The notes under the pieces: model-generated
Seen by the model: the letters and a program-made list of their open reading frames with translations, nothing else
What the model was told of the DNA's origin: nothing
Databases searched by the model: none
In this document: in pieces, positions 40,090 to 49,377 of the stretch
Position numbering within the stretch: position 1 is the stretch's first letter
How the letters are laid out: every line of letters starts with the position of its first letter
Position numbers and translations under genes: made by a program
Assembly (NCBI RefSeq): GCF_002798305.1
Contig: NZ_PCGR01000001.1
Span: 806,001 to 870,000 of the forward strand
Origin: Chryseomicrobium excrementi
GTDB taxonomy: Bacteria > Bacillota > Bacilli > Bacillales_A > Planococcaceae
Reading direction: 5' to 3'
Length of the DNA stretch: 64,000 nt

Positions 40090-42012
40090 TTATCCCGTAT
40101 GAAGCTGAAGATGCGCGAAATAACGCCAGCGGATCAGTAAATAATAGACTGCTTGAATACAAGTAAAAGCACCTAGAACAATCAGCATCTCCATCGCAAT
40201 AGACATCGCTGCAATATCTACCCATACCGCTTGTAAAAATAAGAAAGAGAATGTGGCATGGAGCATTGCAAGTCCCCATGGTAAGAAGAATTGAGGATAT
40301 AACTGTCTATTCGCAATACGACGTAGTTCTTGGTTTGTCAGTCCCATGTGACGTAGCACTTCAAATTGACGCCGGTCTTTTTCAAGATTGGTATAAAACT
40401 TAAAGTAAATAAAGCTACCTGCTGCTAAAATCAATACGGCCGCCACAAGTAGGCCCGTTACTAACAAAAGCGAGAAAGTAGAACTGATGTAGCTGTAATT
40501 CAGTCCCGGATTATCAAAATAAAACGGGAGCTCCTGATTTCCTTCATAAGAGGCAATCATTTCTCGGTCCAAAGTCAATCCGACTTTATCCGTGCGTAAC
40601 CAGTCGGGAACATGGAAAGCAAAAACGGTCGTCACGCTAGAAGCCCAGTCTCCATACAAGTAAGGATTTACGATACGTTCAAAGTCTTCATCAGACAAAA
40701 TATATGCCGGGCCGTCAAAAGCGGCCTCAGGTAAGGGGAAATATTGATACCCTTCATCCACATGAAAATAAATCGTGTTTTCTCTCAGATGGATGAGTTG
40801 CTCTTGACCGTCCCTTACTTCTTGACCAAACCGCATACCTTCTCCCGGTTCTAAATCAATCAACGGCTCTTTTAAAACGGCTGCGATCGTATTGATATCC
40901 GTTTCTCGCAAAAGCTGTACCGGTCGATTTGTAGCAGCGGAAGTCTGTTTGGTGACTGGTGCAGTCAGTAATGTATACGTTAAGTTTTCTTTGTAGAAAT
41001 CACTAGTAAGTTGGTCGATATGACTAGCTTCATAGGGATTTCCAGACTCACTGACATACAGGACACTGATTGGATTGCTTTCCCTATATTGATTGGCAAA
41101 ACTAGTTAACGATGCGACCACTCCTACCGAAATGATAGCTAGAGTCGACACCATAGTGACGATGAAATACATCCGCGCATTTTCTCGAATTTTCTCTATG
41201 GCATCTGAAAATGTCACGATTCGTAATGAACGCCAATAGAGCTGTTTATTTCGCTGCAGTTTATGAATCAAGTAGAGTATTCCGTCTTTAAAGAAGTAAT
41301 AGCTGCCTGCAATCGCACAAAGGATTATGACGGGTGACCACCAAACGTTCATCTCATAGAGACAGTAAAGGACCAGACCATACGCAACTGCAAGTAATCC
41401 AAAGGACAAAAAAGCACCAACCTTAGAAAAGTGGGCCGTCTCTCTGGATTGTGTTGACCCTGACAACAACTGAATGATGGCACTTTGACGGATGAAGATG
41501 GAACCTGCAATCGAGATGACGATAAATAATGTGGTAAACACAACAGCAGTCAACAAAAATGGTTCTGGACTAAAATACAAAGGAAGCGTGTCTAAAACAA
41601 GCATCGCTCGGATGACCATAAAGAACAGCTTCGTAAAGATATAGCCGAAAAATATCCCTGTCGCTAATGCCACGACCCCTAAAATCATCGTCTCGATAAA
41701 AACTAATCGCTGTAATTGACTGCGGTCCATCCCAAGCTGTTGAAGAATGCCAAACTCTTTTGAGCGGGCCTGTAAGAACGCGCTCAAAGAGTACAACAAG
41801 AAGAACAAAGTGAAAATCACTAACACTACGTCTGCAACAGCCATTCCCATGAAAGCGATCTCTTGAATAAATTGATTTTCAATAGACGGGTGAAACAGCA
41901 GCATCGAATAGATAAAAAATACCATGACCGAGAAACTGCTCGCCATAAAGTATGCAGCATACACTCGGCGGTTACGAATCACATTACGATAAGCGAACTG
42001 TAGAAAGGTCAT
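40090..42012 (-). CDS. BceB-like ABC transporter permease
   Basis: A 640-residue permease of the peptide-antibiotic (BceAB) type. It starts MTFLQFAYRNVIRNRRVYAAY, as BceB-like proteins do, and has about ten membrane segments in two FtsX-like blocks, with a large extracellular domain of about 200 residues (about 310-520) that senses the drug. The motif RSKEFGILQQLGM is the family coupling helix. It overlaps the ATPase gene by 29 bases. The module senses and removes cell-wall-active peptides such as bacitracin or lantibiotics; the exact substrate cannot be read from sequence. Confidence 0.9.
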   Translation of the reverse strand: MTFLQFAYRNVIRNRRVYAAYFMASSFSVMVFFIYSMLLFHPSIENQFIQEIAFMGMAVADVVLVIFTLFFLLYSLSAFLQARSKEFGILQQLGMDRSQLQRLVFIETMILGVVALATGIFFGYIFTKLFFMVIRAMLVLDTLPLYFSPEPFLLTAVVFTTLFIVISIAGSIFIRQSAIIQLLSGSTQSRETAHFSKVGAFLSFGLLAVAYGLVLYCLYEMNVWWSPVIILCAIAGSYYFFKDGILYLIHKLQRNKQLYWRSLRIVTFSDAIEKIRENARMYFIVTMVSTLAIISVGVVASLTSFANQYRESNPISVLYVSESGNPYEASHIDQLTSDFYKENLTYTLLTAPVTKQTSAATNRPVQLLRETDINTIAAVLKEPLIDLEPGEGMRFGQEVRDGQEQLIHLRENTIYFHVDEGYQYFPLPEAAFDGPAYILSDEDFERIVNPYLYGDWASSVTTVFAFHVPDWLRTDKVGLTLDREMIASYEGNQELPFYFDNPGLNYSYISSTFSLLLVTGLLVAAVLILAAGSFIYFKFYTNLEKDRRQFEVLRHMGLTNQELRRIANRQLYPQFFLPWGLAMLHATFSFLFLQAVWVDIAAMSIAMEMLIVLGAFTCIQAVYYLLIRWRYFAHLQLHTG

Positions 42013-42757
42013 TTACATTCCCTCCAAGCAACGACAGCAAATTCAGGATCCGCTGGAAGAACGTTTGACGCAAATCTTCTTTGTAGATCTCATTAAAATA
42101 TTCTCCGTCTTTAATAAACAACACCCGGTCACAATAACTCGCAGCAATCGGATCATGTGTCACCATGACAATAGTCGTCATTCGTTCACGATTAATCTTG
42201 GTTAAAAGTTCCAGAACGTCTTTAGATGCTTTAGAATCTAAGTTTCCTGTCGGTTCATCAGCGAGAACTATTTGCGGTTGATGGATTAAAGCACGACCTA
42301 TTGCCGTTCTTTGAGCTTGTCCACCTGACAGTTCATGAGGAAAGTGATTCCGCACCTGCTCTAAATGAAGATCTTGAATTAAACGGTCCACTCGCTCTTT
42401 CATTTCCTCAACTGGCTGATTGGCAAGAGTCAGCGGAAGAACCATATTTTCTTCGACCGTCAATGCAGGCAACAGATTGAAGTCTTGAAAGACAAAGCCA
42501 AGCTGCTCTCTTCTGAAAATGGCAGCCTGCTTTGCTGATAGTGTCTGAGGATTTTGGTCATTGATTGTAAGAGAACCTGAAGTAGGCTGGTCGATAGTCG
42601 ACAAGAGATTTAAGAGCGTTGTCTTTCCAGAGCCCGACGGACCCATAATAGCTAAAAACTCTCCCTGTTCCACTTCAAATGACAATTGATTGATTGCAGA
42701 ATGAGCCACTTTCCCATCATAGATTTTTGTGATGTGATCTGCTGTAACGATGGCCAT
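41984..42757 (-). CDS. BceA-like ABC transporter ATPase
   Basis: The ATPase partner of the BceB-like permease. The 257-residue protein has Walker A (GPSGSGKTTLLN), Q-loop (FVFQDFNLLPAL), signature (LSGGQAQR), Walker B (IVLADEPTGNLD) and the switch histidine (VTHDP). It is followed without a gap by the permease and preceded by the sensor kinase, making a complete Bce-type module. Confidence 0.93.
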   Translation of the reverse strand: MAIVTADHITKIYDGKVAHSAINQLSFEVEQGEFLAIMGPSGSGKTTLLNLLSTIDQPTSGSLTINDQNPQTLSAKQAAIFRREQLGFVFQDFNLLPALTVEENMVLPLTLANQPVEEMKERVDRLIQDLHLEQVRNHFPHELSGGQAQRTAIGRALIHQPQIVLADEPTGNLDSKASKDVLELLTKINRERMTTIVMVTHDPIAASYCDRVLFIKDGEYFNEIYKEDLRQTFFQRILNLLSLLGGNVNDLSTVRLS

Positions 42758-42760
42758 AAC

Positions 42761-43759
42761 TCACTCGCCTACCTTTTCAAATTCTATAAATGACAAGGAC
42801 ACCGTTGTCCCTTCTCCAACTTCAGACTGTATCGCTAAAGTGTGTCCTAGTTTCTGAGAGACTTCTTGAGCAATATACAGTCCCATGCCTGTTGATTCCC
42901 CGGTCTTCCTTCCGTTTTCCCCTGTAAAGAAAGCGCGAGTAACTCGTTTGATATCGCTTTTTGGAATTCCAATTCCTTCATCTCGCACAGAGAGTGTACA
43001 CCCGTTCTCGCCACAATCTGATGTAATCCAGATTTTTGATTGCGGTGTAAACGAGTATTTCACAGCATTCGTGATAAATTGGGACACAATAAATTGAACC
43101 CATTTCCGGTCAGTCGATACCACCAAGCTTGGATCCACTTCTACAACAGGGAACACTTGTCGTTTAATAAACAAGCGTTTGTTTTCATTGACGATAGTGC
43201 TAACAAGCTCTTTTAAATTTACTTTTTCAATACGCAGATCTTCTTCAAACGTGTCTAGTCTTGCATTCATGAGTACTGCTTCTAGAGCCCTCTTGATACG
43301 TTCAATCTCTTCAGAGACCGATTGACTGTCGAGTTTTTCATCTTGTTGGACCATCAGATCAATTACTGCGATAGGGGTTTTCATTTGATGCACCCAGCCG
43401 TTCATAAACTGGAGATGGCGTTTTTGTGCAGCATACAGACGCTGCACTTCTTGCTGATAAACTTTATATAATTGTTGTAAATATAGATGCTCTTGTTGCT
43501 GCTCCGGTGAAGGATACATTTTCTCAAGTAAATCTTCCATCGCTTTTGGTGGTGTCAAAATTCGTTTGTAGTATTTATACTTCCGAAGATACAAGTAAAA
43601 ATGGATGACTCCCGTGAGAATAGTCGACAAGACAATCACATAGACCACAGTATTTACAGATTGAAATCCATCTAAAACAAAAATCAAAGAGCAGAGCAAC
43701 GAAATGAAGACAGGGAACAGTAGCGAGATGGTGTGTTCGCGAATAAATAACCGAATCAC
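42761..43759 (-). CDS. BceS-like intramembrane-sensing histidine kinase
   Basis: A 332-residue kinase with two N-terminal membrane helices separated by only a few residues and no extracellular sensor domain, the hallmark of BceS/GraS kinases that sense through the partner transporter. The phospho-acceptor is in GWVHQMKTPIAVI, and the ATPase domain has the N, G1 and G2 boxes (TNAVKY, RDEGIGIP, STGMGLYIAQEV). Its start overlaps the regulator stop by one base. Confidence 0.92.
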   Translation of the reverse strand: MIRLFIREHTISLLFPVFISLLCSLIFVLDGFQSVNTVVYVIVLSTILTGVIHFYLYLRKYKYYKRILTPPKAMEDLLEKMYPSPEQQQEHLYLQQLYKVYQQEVQRLYAAQKRHLQFMNGWVHQMKTPIAVIDLMVQQDEKLDSQSVSEEIERIKRALEAVLMNARLDTFEEDLRIEKVNLKELVSTIVNENKRLFIKRQVFPVVEVDPSLVVSTDRKWVQFIVSQFITNAVKYSFTPQSKIWITSDCGENGCTLSVRDEGIGIPKSDIKRVTRAFFTGENGRKTGESTGMGLYIAQEVSQKLGHTLAIQSEVGEGTTVSLSFIEFEKVGE

Positions 43760-44463
43760 TAAGCTTCCTCCGGATGCAGAAGAAAACGATACCCCGCCCC
43801 ACGAACGGTTTCAATCGAAGAAAGGATTTCGTAATCTTGTAGTTTTTTTCGAACACGTGTCATATTGACATTCAACGTATTTTCGTCGACAAAAGATTGA
43901 TCGTCCCATAATTCTTCAAGAAGCTGTTCGCGTGAGACCACTTTAGGATGCTGACTAAACAACAGTTCCAAAATGACACACTCTTTTTTCTGAAGTGGAA
44001 TCAGAGTTCCCCGACTCTCAAGTTCTAAGCGTTCCATATACAAGGTGTGTTTTCCAAGCTTTACTGTCCGCTCTTCTTGCTTCAGAGCGTATTCTCCAAA
44101 GCTTCTTCGGATGTGGCTCTTTATTTTAGCTAAGACGATTTCATAATGAAATGGTTTCGTGATGTAATCGTCGCCTCCGTTTTCAATGGCAAAGACTTGA
44201 TCCATCTCTGATGTTCTAGCAGATACAAAAATGATAGGGCAAGTCGTCACTTGACGAAGCTCCCGACACCAAAAATAGCCGTCGTATGTAGGTAGATTGA
44301 TATCGAGTAAAATCAAGTGAGGATCCCATTCTTGTGCCTCATTAGAAATCGCATCAAAATCTTCTACAATTTTGGTATCGTATTGATACTTTGCTAGCAT
44401 TCCTGCGAGCATTTCTGCAATTTTGCGGTCATCCTCCACTATATAAATCCGGTGCTTGTCCAT
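43759..44463 (-). CDS. BceR-like response regulator
   Basis: An OmpR-family regulator of 234 residues. The receiver has the acidic pair near DD (EDDRKIAEML), the phospho-acceptor in LILLDINLPTYDG and the conserved Lys in DYITKPF. The winged-helix DNA-binding domain (about 128-230) ends VRGAGYRFLLHPEEA. As the first gene of the regulator-kinase-ATPase-permease unit it probably activates the transporter genes in response to peptide antibiotics. Confidence 0.93.
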   Translation of the reverse strand: MDKHRIYIVEDDRKIAEMLAGMLAKYQYDTKIVEDFDAISNEAQEWDPHLILLDINLPTYDGYFWCRELRQVTTCPIIFVSARTSEMDQVFAIENGGDDYITKPFHYEIVLAKIKSHIRRSFGEYALKQEERTVKLGKHTLYMERLELESRGTLIPLQKKECVILELLFSQHPKVVSREQLLEELWDDQSFVDENTLNVNMTRVRKKLQDYEILSSIETVRGAGYRFLLHPEEA

Positions 44464-44478
44464 CCAACCCCTCCTTGT

Positions 44479-44510
44479 ATAAAAAAAGCTCCCTCTTAAG
44501 GAGAGAGCGT
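44479..44510 (-). terminator. rho-independent terminator after lplJ
   Basis: On the minus strand GCTCTCTC, loop CTTAA, and GAGGGAGC form an 8-bp stem with one wobble, followed by TTTTTTT. Confidence 0.85.
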
Positions 44511-44529
44511 ACTATCGATGTCCGGCCTA

Positions 44530-45522
44530 TTAATAAATAAGAGATAAAAAGTCTTCGCGTGTTACGCCGCCAAAATAAGTTGGAATGTCAATGTCTGCTA
44601 AAGCCTCGTCGATTGCTGAGCGCGAATAGTCGACACCAATCAAACGCTGTTCTACATCTGCCATGTCCCCGACACCAAAGAAATCTCCAAAAATAGCTGC
44701 TTCCTCAATCTTCCCTTTGCTCACTTGCAGCTTTAGGTCGATAGATCCCGCAGGGAAACGGTGCGAGTGATCCAAGTTGAACTTAGGTGATTTCCCAAAG
44801 TTCCAGTCCCACGATTGGTAGCGTTTTTCAGAGAGGATGTGGATGTTTTCCCAGTCCTTCTCTGTCAGTTCGTAATACTCGATGTTGTCCGCCCCTCCAA
44901 AAATAGAAACTAAGAGCGCTTGTTTAAATTCTTCAATGCTCATCGGTTCGTCAAGAAACTCTGAGATATTGGCCACACGGCTACGAATCGATTTGATTCC
45001 TTTTGATTCGATTTTATCTTTGCGCACTTTTAATGCAGAAACGACAGCATCCATCTCTGAATTAAAAAGTAAAGTGCCGTGGCTGAACATGCGGCCTTTT
45101 GTCGAGAACTGAGCGTTCCCTGAAATTTTTCTGCCTTCAGCTAGAATATCGTTTCGGCCGCTTAGTTCCGCGTCGATTCCCATCTCTTTTAACGCATCGA
45201 CGATTGGCTGAGTAAACTTTTTAAAGTTACGGAAGCTTTCCCCGTCATCTTTTGTAATAAAGCTGAAGTTTAGGTTTCCGAGATCATGGTACACAGCGCC
45301 TCCGCCTGAAAGACGACGAACTGGAATAATTCCATTTGCCTCTACAAAATCGGTGTTGATTTCTTCAATTGTATTTTGATTCCGCCCAATGATGATGGAA
45401 GGTTGATTGATATAGAACAGGAAGAATGAATCTTTTTCCACATCCATAGTGGTCAGAGCATATTCCTCTATTGCTAAGTTAATTCGTGGGTCTGTAATTC
45501 CTTTATTATCGATAAATAACAT
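44530..45522 (-). CDS. lplJ: lipoate-protein ligase
   Basis: LplJ attaches scavenged lipoate, via lipoyl-AMP, to lipoate-dependent dehydrogenases and GcvH. The 330-residue protein begins MLFIDNKGITDPRINLAIEE, nearly the same as B. subtilis LplJ (331 residues), with RRLSGGGAVYHDLGNLNFSF, SGRNDI and the catalytic lysine in GRKISGNAQ. The ATG at 45522 stands 8 bases after AAGGGAG; two upstream in-frame ATGs are less well placed. It is divergent from yhfH. Confidence 0.95.
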   Translation of the reverse strand: MLFIDNKGITDPRINLAIEEYALTTMDVEKDSFFLFYINQPSIIIGRNQNTIEEINTDFVEANGIIPVRRLSGGGAVYHDLGNLNFSFITKDDGESFRNFKKFTQPIVDALKEMGIDAELSGRNDILAEGRKISGNAQFSTKGRMFSHGTLLFNSEMDAVVSALKVRKDKIESKGIKSIRSRVANISEFLDEPMSIEEFKQALLVSIFGGADNIEYYELTEKDWENIHILSEKRYQSWDWNFGKSPKFNLDHSHRFPAGSIDLKLQVSKGKIEEAAIFGDFFGVGDMADVEQRLIGVDYSRSAIDEALADIDIPTYFGGVTREDFLSLIY

Positions 45523-45617
45523 CTTCATAACTCCCTTCACGACTATTTTACATGATTCTTAAAGTTTTGGGTTGACAAAGTATTCTGTGTTATATTACAC
45601 TTCATACAAGTTAAACA

Positions 45618-45627
45618 GTTATATAAC
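45618..45627. promoter_or_regulatory. palindrome just upstream of yhfH
   Basis: GTTATATAAC is a perfect 10-base palindrome 17 bases before the yhfH start. It may be an operator or only AT-rich sequence; nothing else supports a function. Confidence 0.25.
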
Positions 45628-45644
45628 AGATGGAGGTGGACTAG

Positions 45645-45773
45645 ATGATTGAAAACGTTGTAGAATATTTCCGTAACTTACCTGCAAAGCAATGTGCAAC
45701 TTGTGGCGAAAAAATGGAAGAGATGCACGAATGCTATCAAGACCAGTGTGATACATGTAGCTCACAAGCCTAA
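45645..45773 (+). CDS. yhfH: YhfH-family small zinc-finger protein
   Basis: A 42-residue protein starting at an ATG that follows GGAGGTGG by about 5 bases. Residues MIENVVEYFRNLPAKQCATC form the N-terminal half, and the cysteines (CATC, HEC, CDTC) give a four-cysteine-plus-histidine zinc-ribbon pattern. It matches the YhfH family of Bacillales, which lies next to lplJ in B. subtilis too. Function unknown. It is followed by a bidirectional terminator. Confidence 0.85.
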   Translation: MIENVVEYFRNLPAKQCATCGEKMEEMHECYQDQCDTCSSQA

Positions 45774-45805
45774 AGGAGATTTATAAAAATGAATAGAAAA
45801 AAGTA

Positions 45806-45846
45806 ACCGGGTTCCCTATTTGACTAATGGAAACCCGGTTTTTATT
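45806..45846. terminator. bidirectional terminator between yhfH and the TCS/lipoprotein operon
   Basis: ACCGGGTTCCC and GGAAACCCGGT pair around a loop, with T residues after the stem on the plus strand and TTTTTT on the minus strand. Confidence 0.88.
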
Positions 45847-46314
45847 TTATTTATGGTCCATTCCATGATCCATAGAGTCTGATGAATCATCTTCAAGCAC
45901 TTTTGATAAGTCCGGATCTCCCACTACAAACTTCGTCTTCGGCATGACATGCATCCCTCTTGCTGTTGTGTGAGCAAACATATAATAGACGCCCTCCTTA
46001 CCAAATGTATGAGTGGCCTCGTAGACTCCATCTTCCGTAAGTTCTGTTTCAAGCATCGCCCCTTCTTCTCGAAGTCCTGATTCCCATACTTCAAATTTCA
46101 CTTCATCCGCATCTTCAACTGCTTCGCCTTCTTGTGTCACTCTTACAGAGAGTTCTACTTCCTCGCCTGGCTGAAGAGTCTCTTCTGTTAGAACTTCCAC
46201 TTCTACAGGCTCTAAAGAAGGATCTTCCTGATGCATATCATGTTGTGAAGATGCTTCATTTGTACAACCTGCCAATAATGTAACTACTGCCAAAGCAGCG
46301 AACCATTTTTTCAT
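45847..46314 (-). CDS. YtkA/FixH-like lipoprotein, Met/His-rich tail
   Basis: A 155-residue predicted lipoprotein (signal MKKWFAALAVVTLLAGC, lipobox LAGC). After a His/Met segment (SSQHDMHQED) comes a beta-sandwich domain of the YtkA-like type (about 37-130; PGEEVELSVRVTQEGEAV and GVYYMFAHTTARGMHVMP). The tail is acidic and ends SMDHGMDHK. The Met and His clusters suggest copper or another soft metal, an inference. It is the last gene of a regulator/kinase operon, 3 bases after the kinase. Confidence 0.8.
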   Translation of the reverse strand: MKKWFAALAVVTLLAGCTNEASSQHDMHQEDPSLEPVEVEVLTEETLQPGEEVELSVRVTQEGEAVEDADEVKFEVWESGLREEGAMLETELTEDGVYEATHTFGKEGVYYMFAHTTARGMHVMPKTKFVVGDPDLSKVLEDDSSDSMDHGMDHK

Positions 46315-46317
46315 TGT

Positions 46318-47700
46318 CTATTCTTCCTTCCATAATGGGAGTGCAATTTGGATGCGTGTCCCTCCACCAACTGCACTATCTATTGTTAATGTTCCGTTTA
46401 ATGCTTCCACAAAATGTTGCACGATGGTCAGTCCAAGCCCCGAGCCACCGTCATCACGTGATCGTGCTTTATTCACACGGTAAAAACGTTCCGTCACATG
46501 CGGGAGGTGTTCCGCAGGAATGCCTGGTCCTTCGTCTTCAATTTCAAAAATAGCCAATTTCCCCTGCTCTCGCAGACGAATGTGAATCGCTCTCATAGGA
46601 GGGCTATAATTGACCGCATTTTCTAGTACGTTCAGAAGTATTTGAAGCACTGCTGCTTCATCTGCCGAAATGATCAGTGAATCATCTGCATCGATTGAGG
46701 TAGTCATCTGCTTTTCTTGAAGACGAGGCTGCATGATTTTAAGAGCCTGTTGAATGAGATCACTTGCCACTAATGGCTGTGGATGGAGTTGAACTGCCTC
46801 ATCACGAGCAACGAATAACAAGTCTTCCGTCAATTTTTTCATGCGTTCTGCTTCCGAAGCGAGCAAACTGAAAACTTCTGGATAACTGCTTTCCGGTAAT
46901 GTGCCACGCTCTAATGAATGGCTATAGCCAACTAAAGAACTTAGGGGTGTACGAAGTTCATGAGACACGATGGCCAAGAACTCTTTTTTCTTCGTGTCTT
47001 CCAGCTCAACAGCTTCTGCCATTCGGTTAAACGCTTGGCTGAGCTGACCGATCTCATCGATCTGTCCTGTTCGAACCCGCGCAGTGTAGTCTCCTTTTTC
47101 AAAGCTTTCCGTTGCCTGTTGCAAGTCTTTTAAAGGCCTAAGCACGGAATGTAAAATCACGCGACTGAGTAGCGCAAAGAAAATAAACAGAAATCCCCCA
47201 CTGACGCCAACTAGCAACAAATGCCCTTGCAAAAAGTTCAGGATAGGAGAAAGTGGGACGTAACTGTAAAGAATCCCATTTAATCTGTCGTCTTTTACAA
47301 TAGGCGTGATGACGCTCAACACATCTCGATCAAATCGAGATTCATAGCCTCGCTTCACCAAGACTTCCCCATTCACTAATCGTTGTCTGTCCTCACCACT
47401 AATTAAAGCATTGTAGTTAATCTCAAAAGGTAGACAAGCGCTAAGTTCTCGCGGATTTTGGACCGCAAAGATTTCACTAGTAGAATATACATTATACGCG
47501 TCTACTGCTTCAATCAATTCAACGGAGACTTCGCCGTCAGCTTGCCTGACAAAGTTCTCCGCCTGCTGCTCAAGTGTCGCTTGCACTTCCTGCACGTAAA
47601 TCGACTCATAAAAATAATAGGATAATAGCGTTATGATGGTGATGATCAGTGCAATCGCAGCTACAAAAATCAACCATACTTTTGTGGTAATGCGATTCAT
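46318..47700 (-). CDS. sensor histidine kinase with extracellular domain
   Basis: A 460-residue membrane kinase. Two membrane helices (about 9-32 and 160-182) flank an extracellular sensor domain of about 125 residues with a single Cys (LSACLPFEI). HAMP (about 185-235), the phospho-acceptor in AIVSHELRTPLSS and the ATPase boxes (NVLENAVNYS, EDEGPGIP, GGSGLGLTIVQHF) follow. It overlaps the regulator by 4 bases and is followed by the YtkA-like lipoprotein. The signal is unknown; the sandwiching lipoproteins suggest an envelope or metal cue. Confidence 0.92.
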   Translation of the reverse strand: MNRITTKVWLIFVAAIALIITIITLLSYYFYESIYVQEVQATLEQQAENFVRQADGEVSVELIEAVDAYNVYSTSEIFAVQNPRELSACLPFEINYNALISGEDRQRLVNGEVLVKRGYESRFDRDVLSVITPIVKDDRLNGILYSYVPLSPILNFLQGHLLLVGVSGGFLFIFFALLSRVILHSVLRPLKDLQQATESFEKGDYTARVRTGQIDEIGQLSQAFNRMAEAVELEDTKKKEFLAIVSHELRTPLSSLVGYSHSLERGTLPESSYPEVFSLLASEAERMKKLTEDLLFVARDEAVQLHPQPLVASDLIQQALKIMQPRLQEKQMTTSIDADDSLIISADEAAVLQILLNVLENAVNYSPPMRAIHIRLREQGKLAIFEIEDEGPGIPAEHLPHVTERFYRVNKARSRDDGGSGLGLTIVQHFVEALNGTLTIDSAVGGGTRIQIALPLWKEE

Positions 47701-48374
47701 GACACAACCTCAAACTTATAGCCGATCCCCCACACAGTATGGATATACTGATCCGCAGGTGGTCCGAGCTTAATACGTAGGGTCTTGATATGTGTATCGA
47801 CTGTACGCGTCGTTCCTTCATAATGCTCTCCCCAGATATGGGCAAGTAGTTCTTCTCGGCTGAACGCACGGCCTTCGCTTCGCATTAATAATGCAAGTAA
47901 CTCCAGTTCCTTCATTGTTACTTGCACTCTTTTCCCTGCTACGACGACACTTCGTGCAGTAAGATTTAAAGTCAACTCACCACGTGTCATTTCAGATACA
48001 GGGCTCTGTATTTTTTGAGCCCGTTTTAATATAGCTTGTATTCTTGCATGCAATTCTTCACTATCAAAGGGTTTCGTCACATAATCATCGACGCCTACCT
48101 CAAATCCTTTTAACTTGGAATCCCGGTCATCTAGTGCTGTTACAAAAAGGATAGGCACTTCAGAACCATTACGAATCGCCTCACTTAATGCAAATCCATC
48201 CATTTCAGGCATCATACCGTCCACTAAAATCAAGTCTACAACTACTGTCTGTAGCGTATGCAGTGCTTCTTTACCTGAAGCAACCGTCACCACATGGTAG
48301 CCTTTTTGACTCAACTGAAGGTCGAGTAAACGACGCATTGAATACTCATCATCCACTACTAATATGGTGGTCAT
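47697..48374 (-). CDS. OmpR-family response regulator
   Basis: A 225-residue regulator with receiver domain (VDDEYSMRRLLDLQL, phospho-acceptor in LILVDGMMPEMDGFAL, Lys in DYVTKPF) and a winged-helix domain ending TVWGIGYKFEVVS. It overlaps the upstream propeller lipoprotein gene and the downstream kinase gene by 4 bases each, so the four genes are translated as a coupled unit. Confidence 0.93.
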   Translation of the reverse strand: MTTILVVDDEYSMRRLLDLQLSQKGYHVVTVASGKEALHTLQTVVVDLILVDGMMPEMDGFALSEAIRNGSEVPILFVTALDDRDSKLKGFEVGVDDYVTKPFDSEELHARIQAILKRAQKIQSPVSEMTRGELTLNLTARSVVVAGKRVQVTMKELELLALLMRSEGRAFSREELLAHIWGEHYEGTTRTVDTHIKTLRIKLGPPADQYIHTVWGIGYKFEVVS

Positions 48375-49306
48375 TTTGTCGCCTCCCGAATGAGTAGTTG
48401 CAGTGGACCATCTCCGGTCTTCACTTCATCCACTACTTGCATATCCACTATCTTGTATAGTGTGTCGTCATCATACCCAGCAACATAAAGCGCTTGATCG
48501 GTAGCCCCAACAGTAAACGGATTAGAGGCCACTGTTAAAACATCGGTAACCATATCTTCACTTAGTTGATACAGCTGATTGCTACCATGGCTGAGCGCAT
48601 AGAGCGATTCGCCTTGCTCCGCAAATGCAATCGGCATCATCGGCATATCTAGTGTCTTGGTAGTTTCACCTGTAGATCTATCCAACAGTTGTGTTTTGGA
48701 GTTAACCGTTGCCCCACTTCCGTGCCCTCCGATGTATAACGAATCGGAGGTGGCATAGATTCCTTGAGATGCCCTATCGACTTTGAACTGCTCGATTTCT
48801 TCAAACGTGGATTGCTCGATTACAGAAACATGGGAATCTTGATAGTTGACAACATACAACAGCTCGTCAAAAGAAGTCATCGACATCGGATAGTCTCCAG
48901 TTTGTATAGAACCAGCTTCTTGTAAATCAAGCGTAAACCGTTTTACTGTATTTGTCACACTGTTCGCCAAATAAATGCCTGTAGCATCGCTATAAGCAGA
49001 GACGGTGCCCTCTTCGACAGATAAATCTCCAATCGGTCGCCCTGAAGTTAAATCATAAACGGTTGCTTGCTCCAGCCCATAGCCATAAAACAAGATTTTA
49101 TCATCCTCTAGTAGTGTCATTCCCGAATAAGGTTCCTCAAACTTCCACTGACCTTGCTGCTTAAAATCTTCTGTGTAAAAAGAGAGCGTGGCATCGAGCT
49201 GACTATATACGAGCAATTGAGGGGTATCTCCTTGCTCTATGGCATCAAATTGTGGGGTGCATCCGGCCAGCAAGAGAACACCTATCCCTATCATCCAGCG
49301 TTTCAT
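48371..49306 (-). CDS. lipoprotein with predicted beta-propeller
   Basis: A 311-residue predicted lipoprotein (MKRWMIGIGVLLLAGC, lipobox LAGC). The mature part shows six or seven repeats of a YncE-like propeller, for example MTLLEDDKILFYGYGLEQA, DELLYVVNYQDSHVSVI, TSDSLYIGGHGSGATV and TDQALYVAGYDDDTLYKI. Such propellers bind ligands or partner proteins outside the membrane. The ATG at 49306 has AGAGGTGAC close upstream; 22 further upstream codons are not needed. It heads the operon with the regulator and kinase. Confidence 0.82.
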   Translation of the reverse strand: MKRWMIGIGVLLLAGCTPQFDAIEQGDTPQLLVYSQLDATLSFYTEDFKQQGQWKFEEPYSGMTLLEDDKILFYGYGLEQATVYDLTSGRPIGDLSVEEGTVSAYSDATGIYLANSVTNTVKRFTLDLQEAGSIQTGDYPMSMTSFDELLYVVNYQDSHVSVIEQSTFEEIEQFKVDRASQGIYATSDSLYIGGHGSGATVNSKTQLLDRSTGETTKTLDMPMMPIAFAEQGESLYALSHGSNQLYQLSEDMVTDVLTVASNPFTVGATDQALYVAGYDDDTLYKIVDMQVVDEVKTGDGPLQLLIREATK

Positions 49307-49377
49307 TGTGTCACCTCTTCTCTTCAAGTGTACGAGCAATCTGTGAAAAATGTTTGAAATCCTCTTGAACAATTAGG

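Noticed and set aside
45572-45600. TTGACA upstream of yhfH as a full promoter
   Set aside because: A perfect -35 is present, but no good -10 lies at 16-18 bases; the best AT-rich hexamers are at 13-15 bases.
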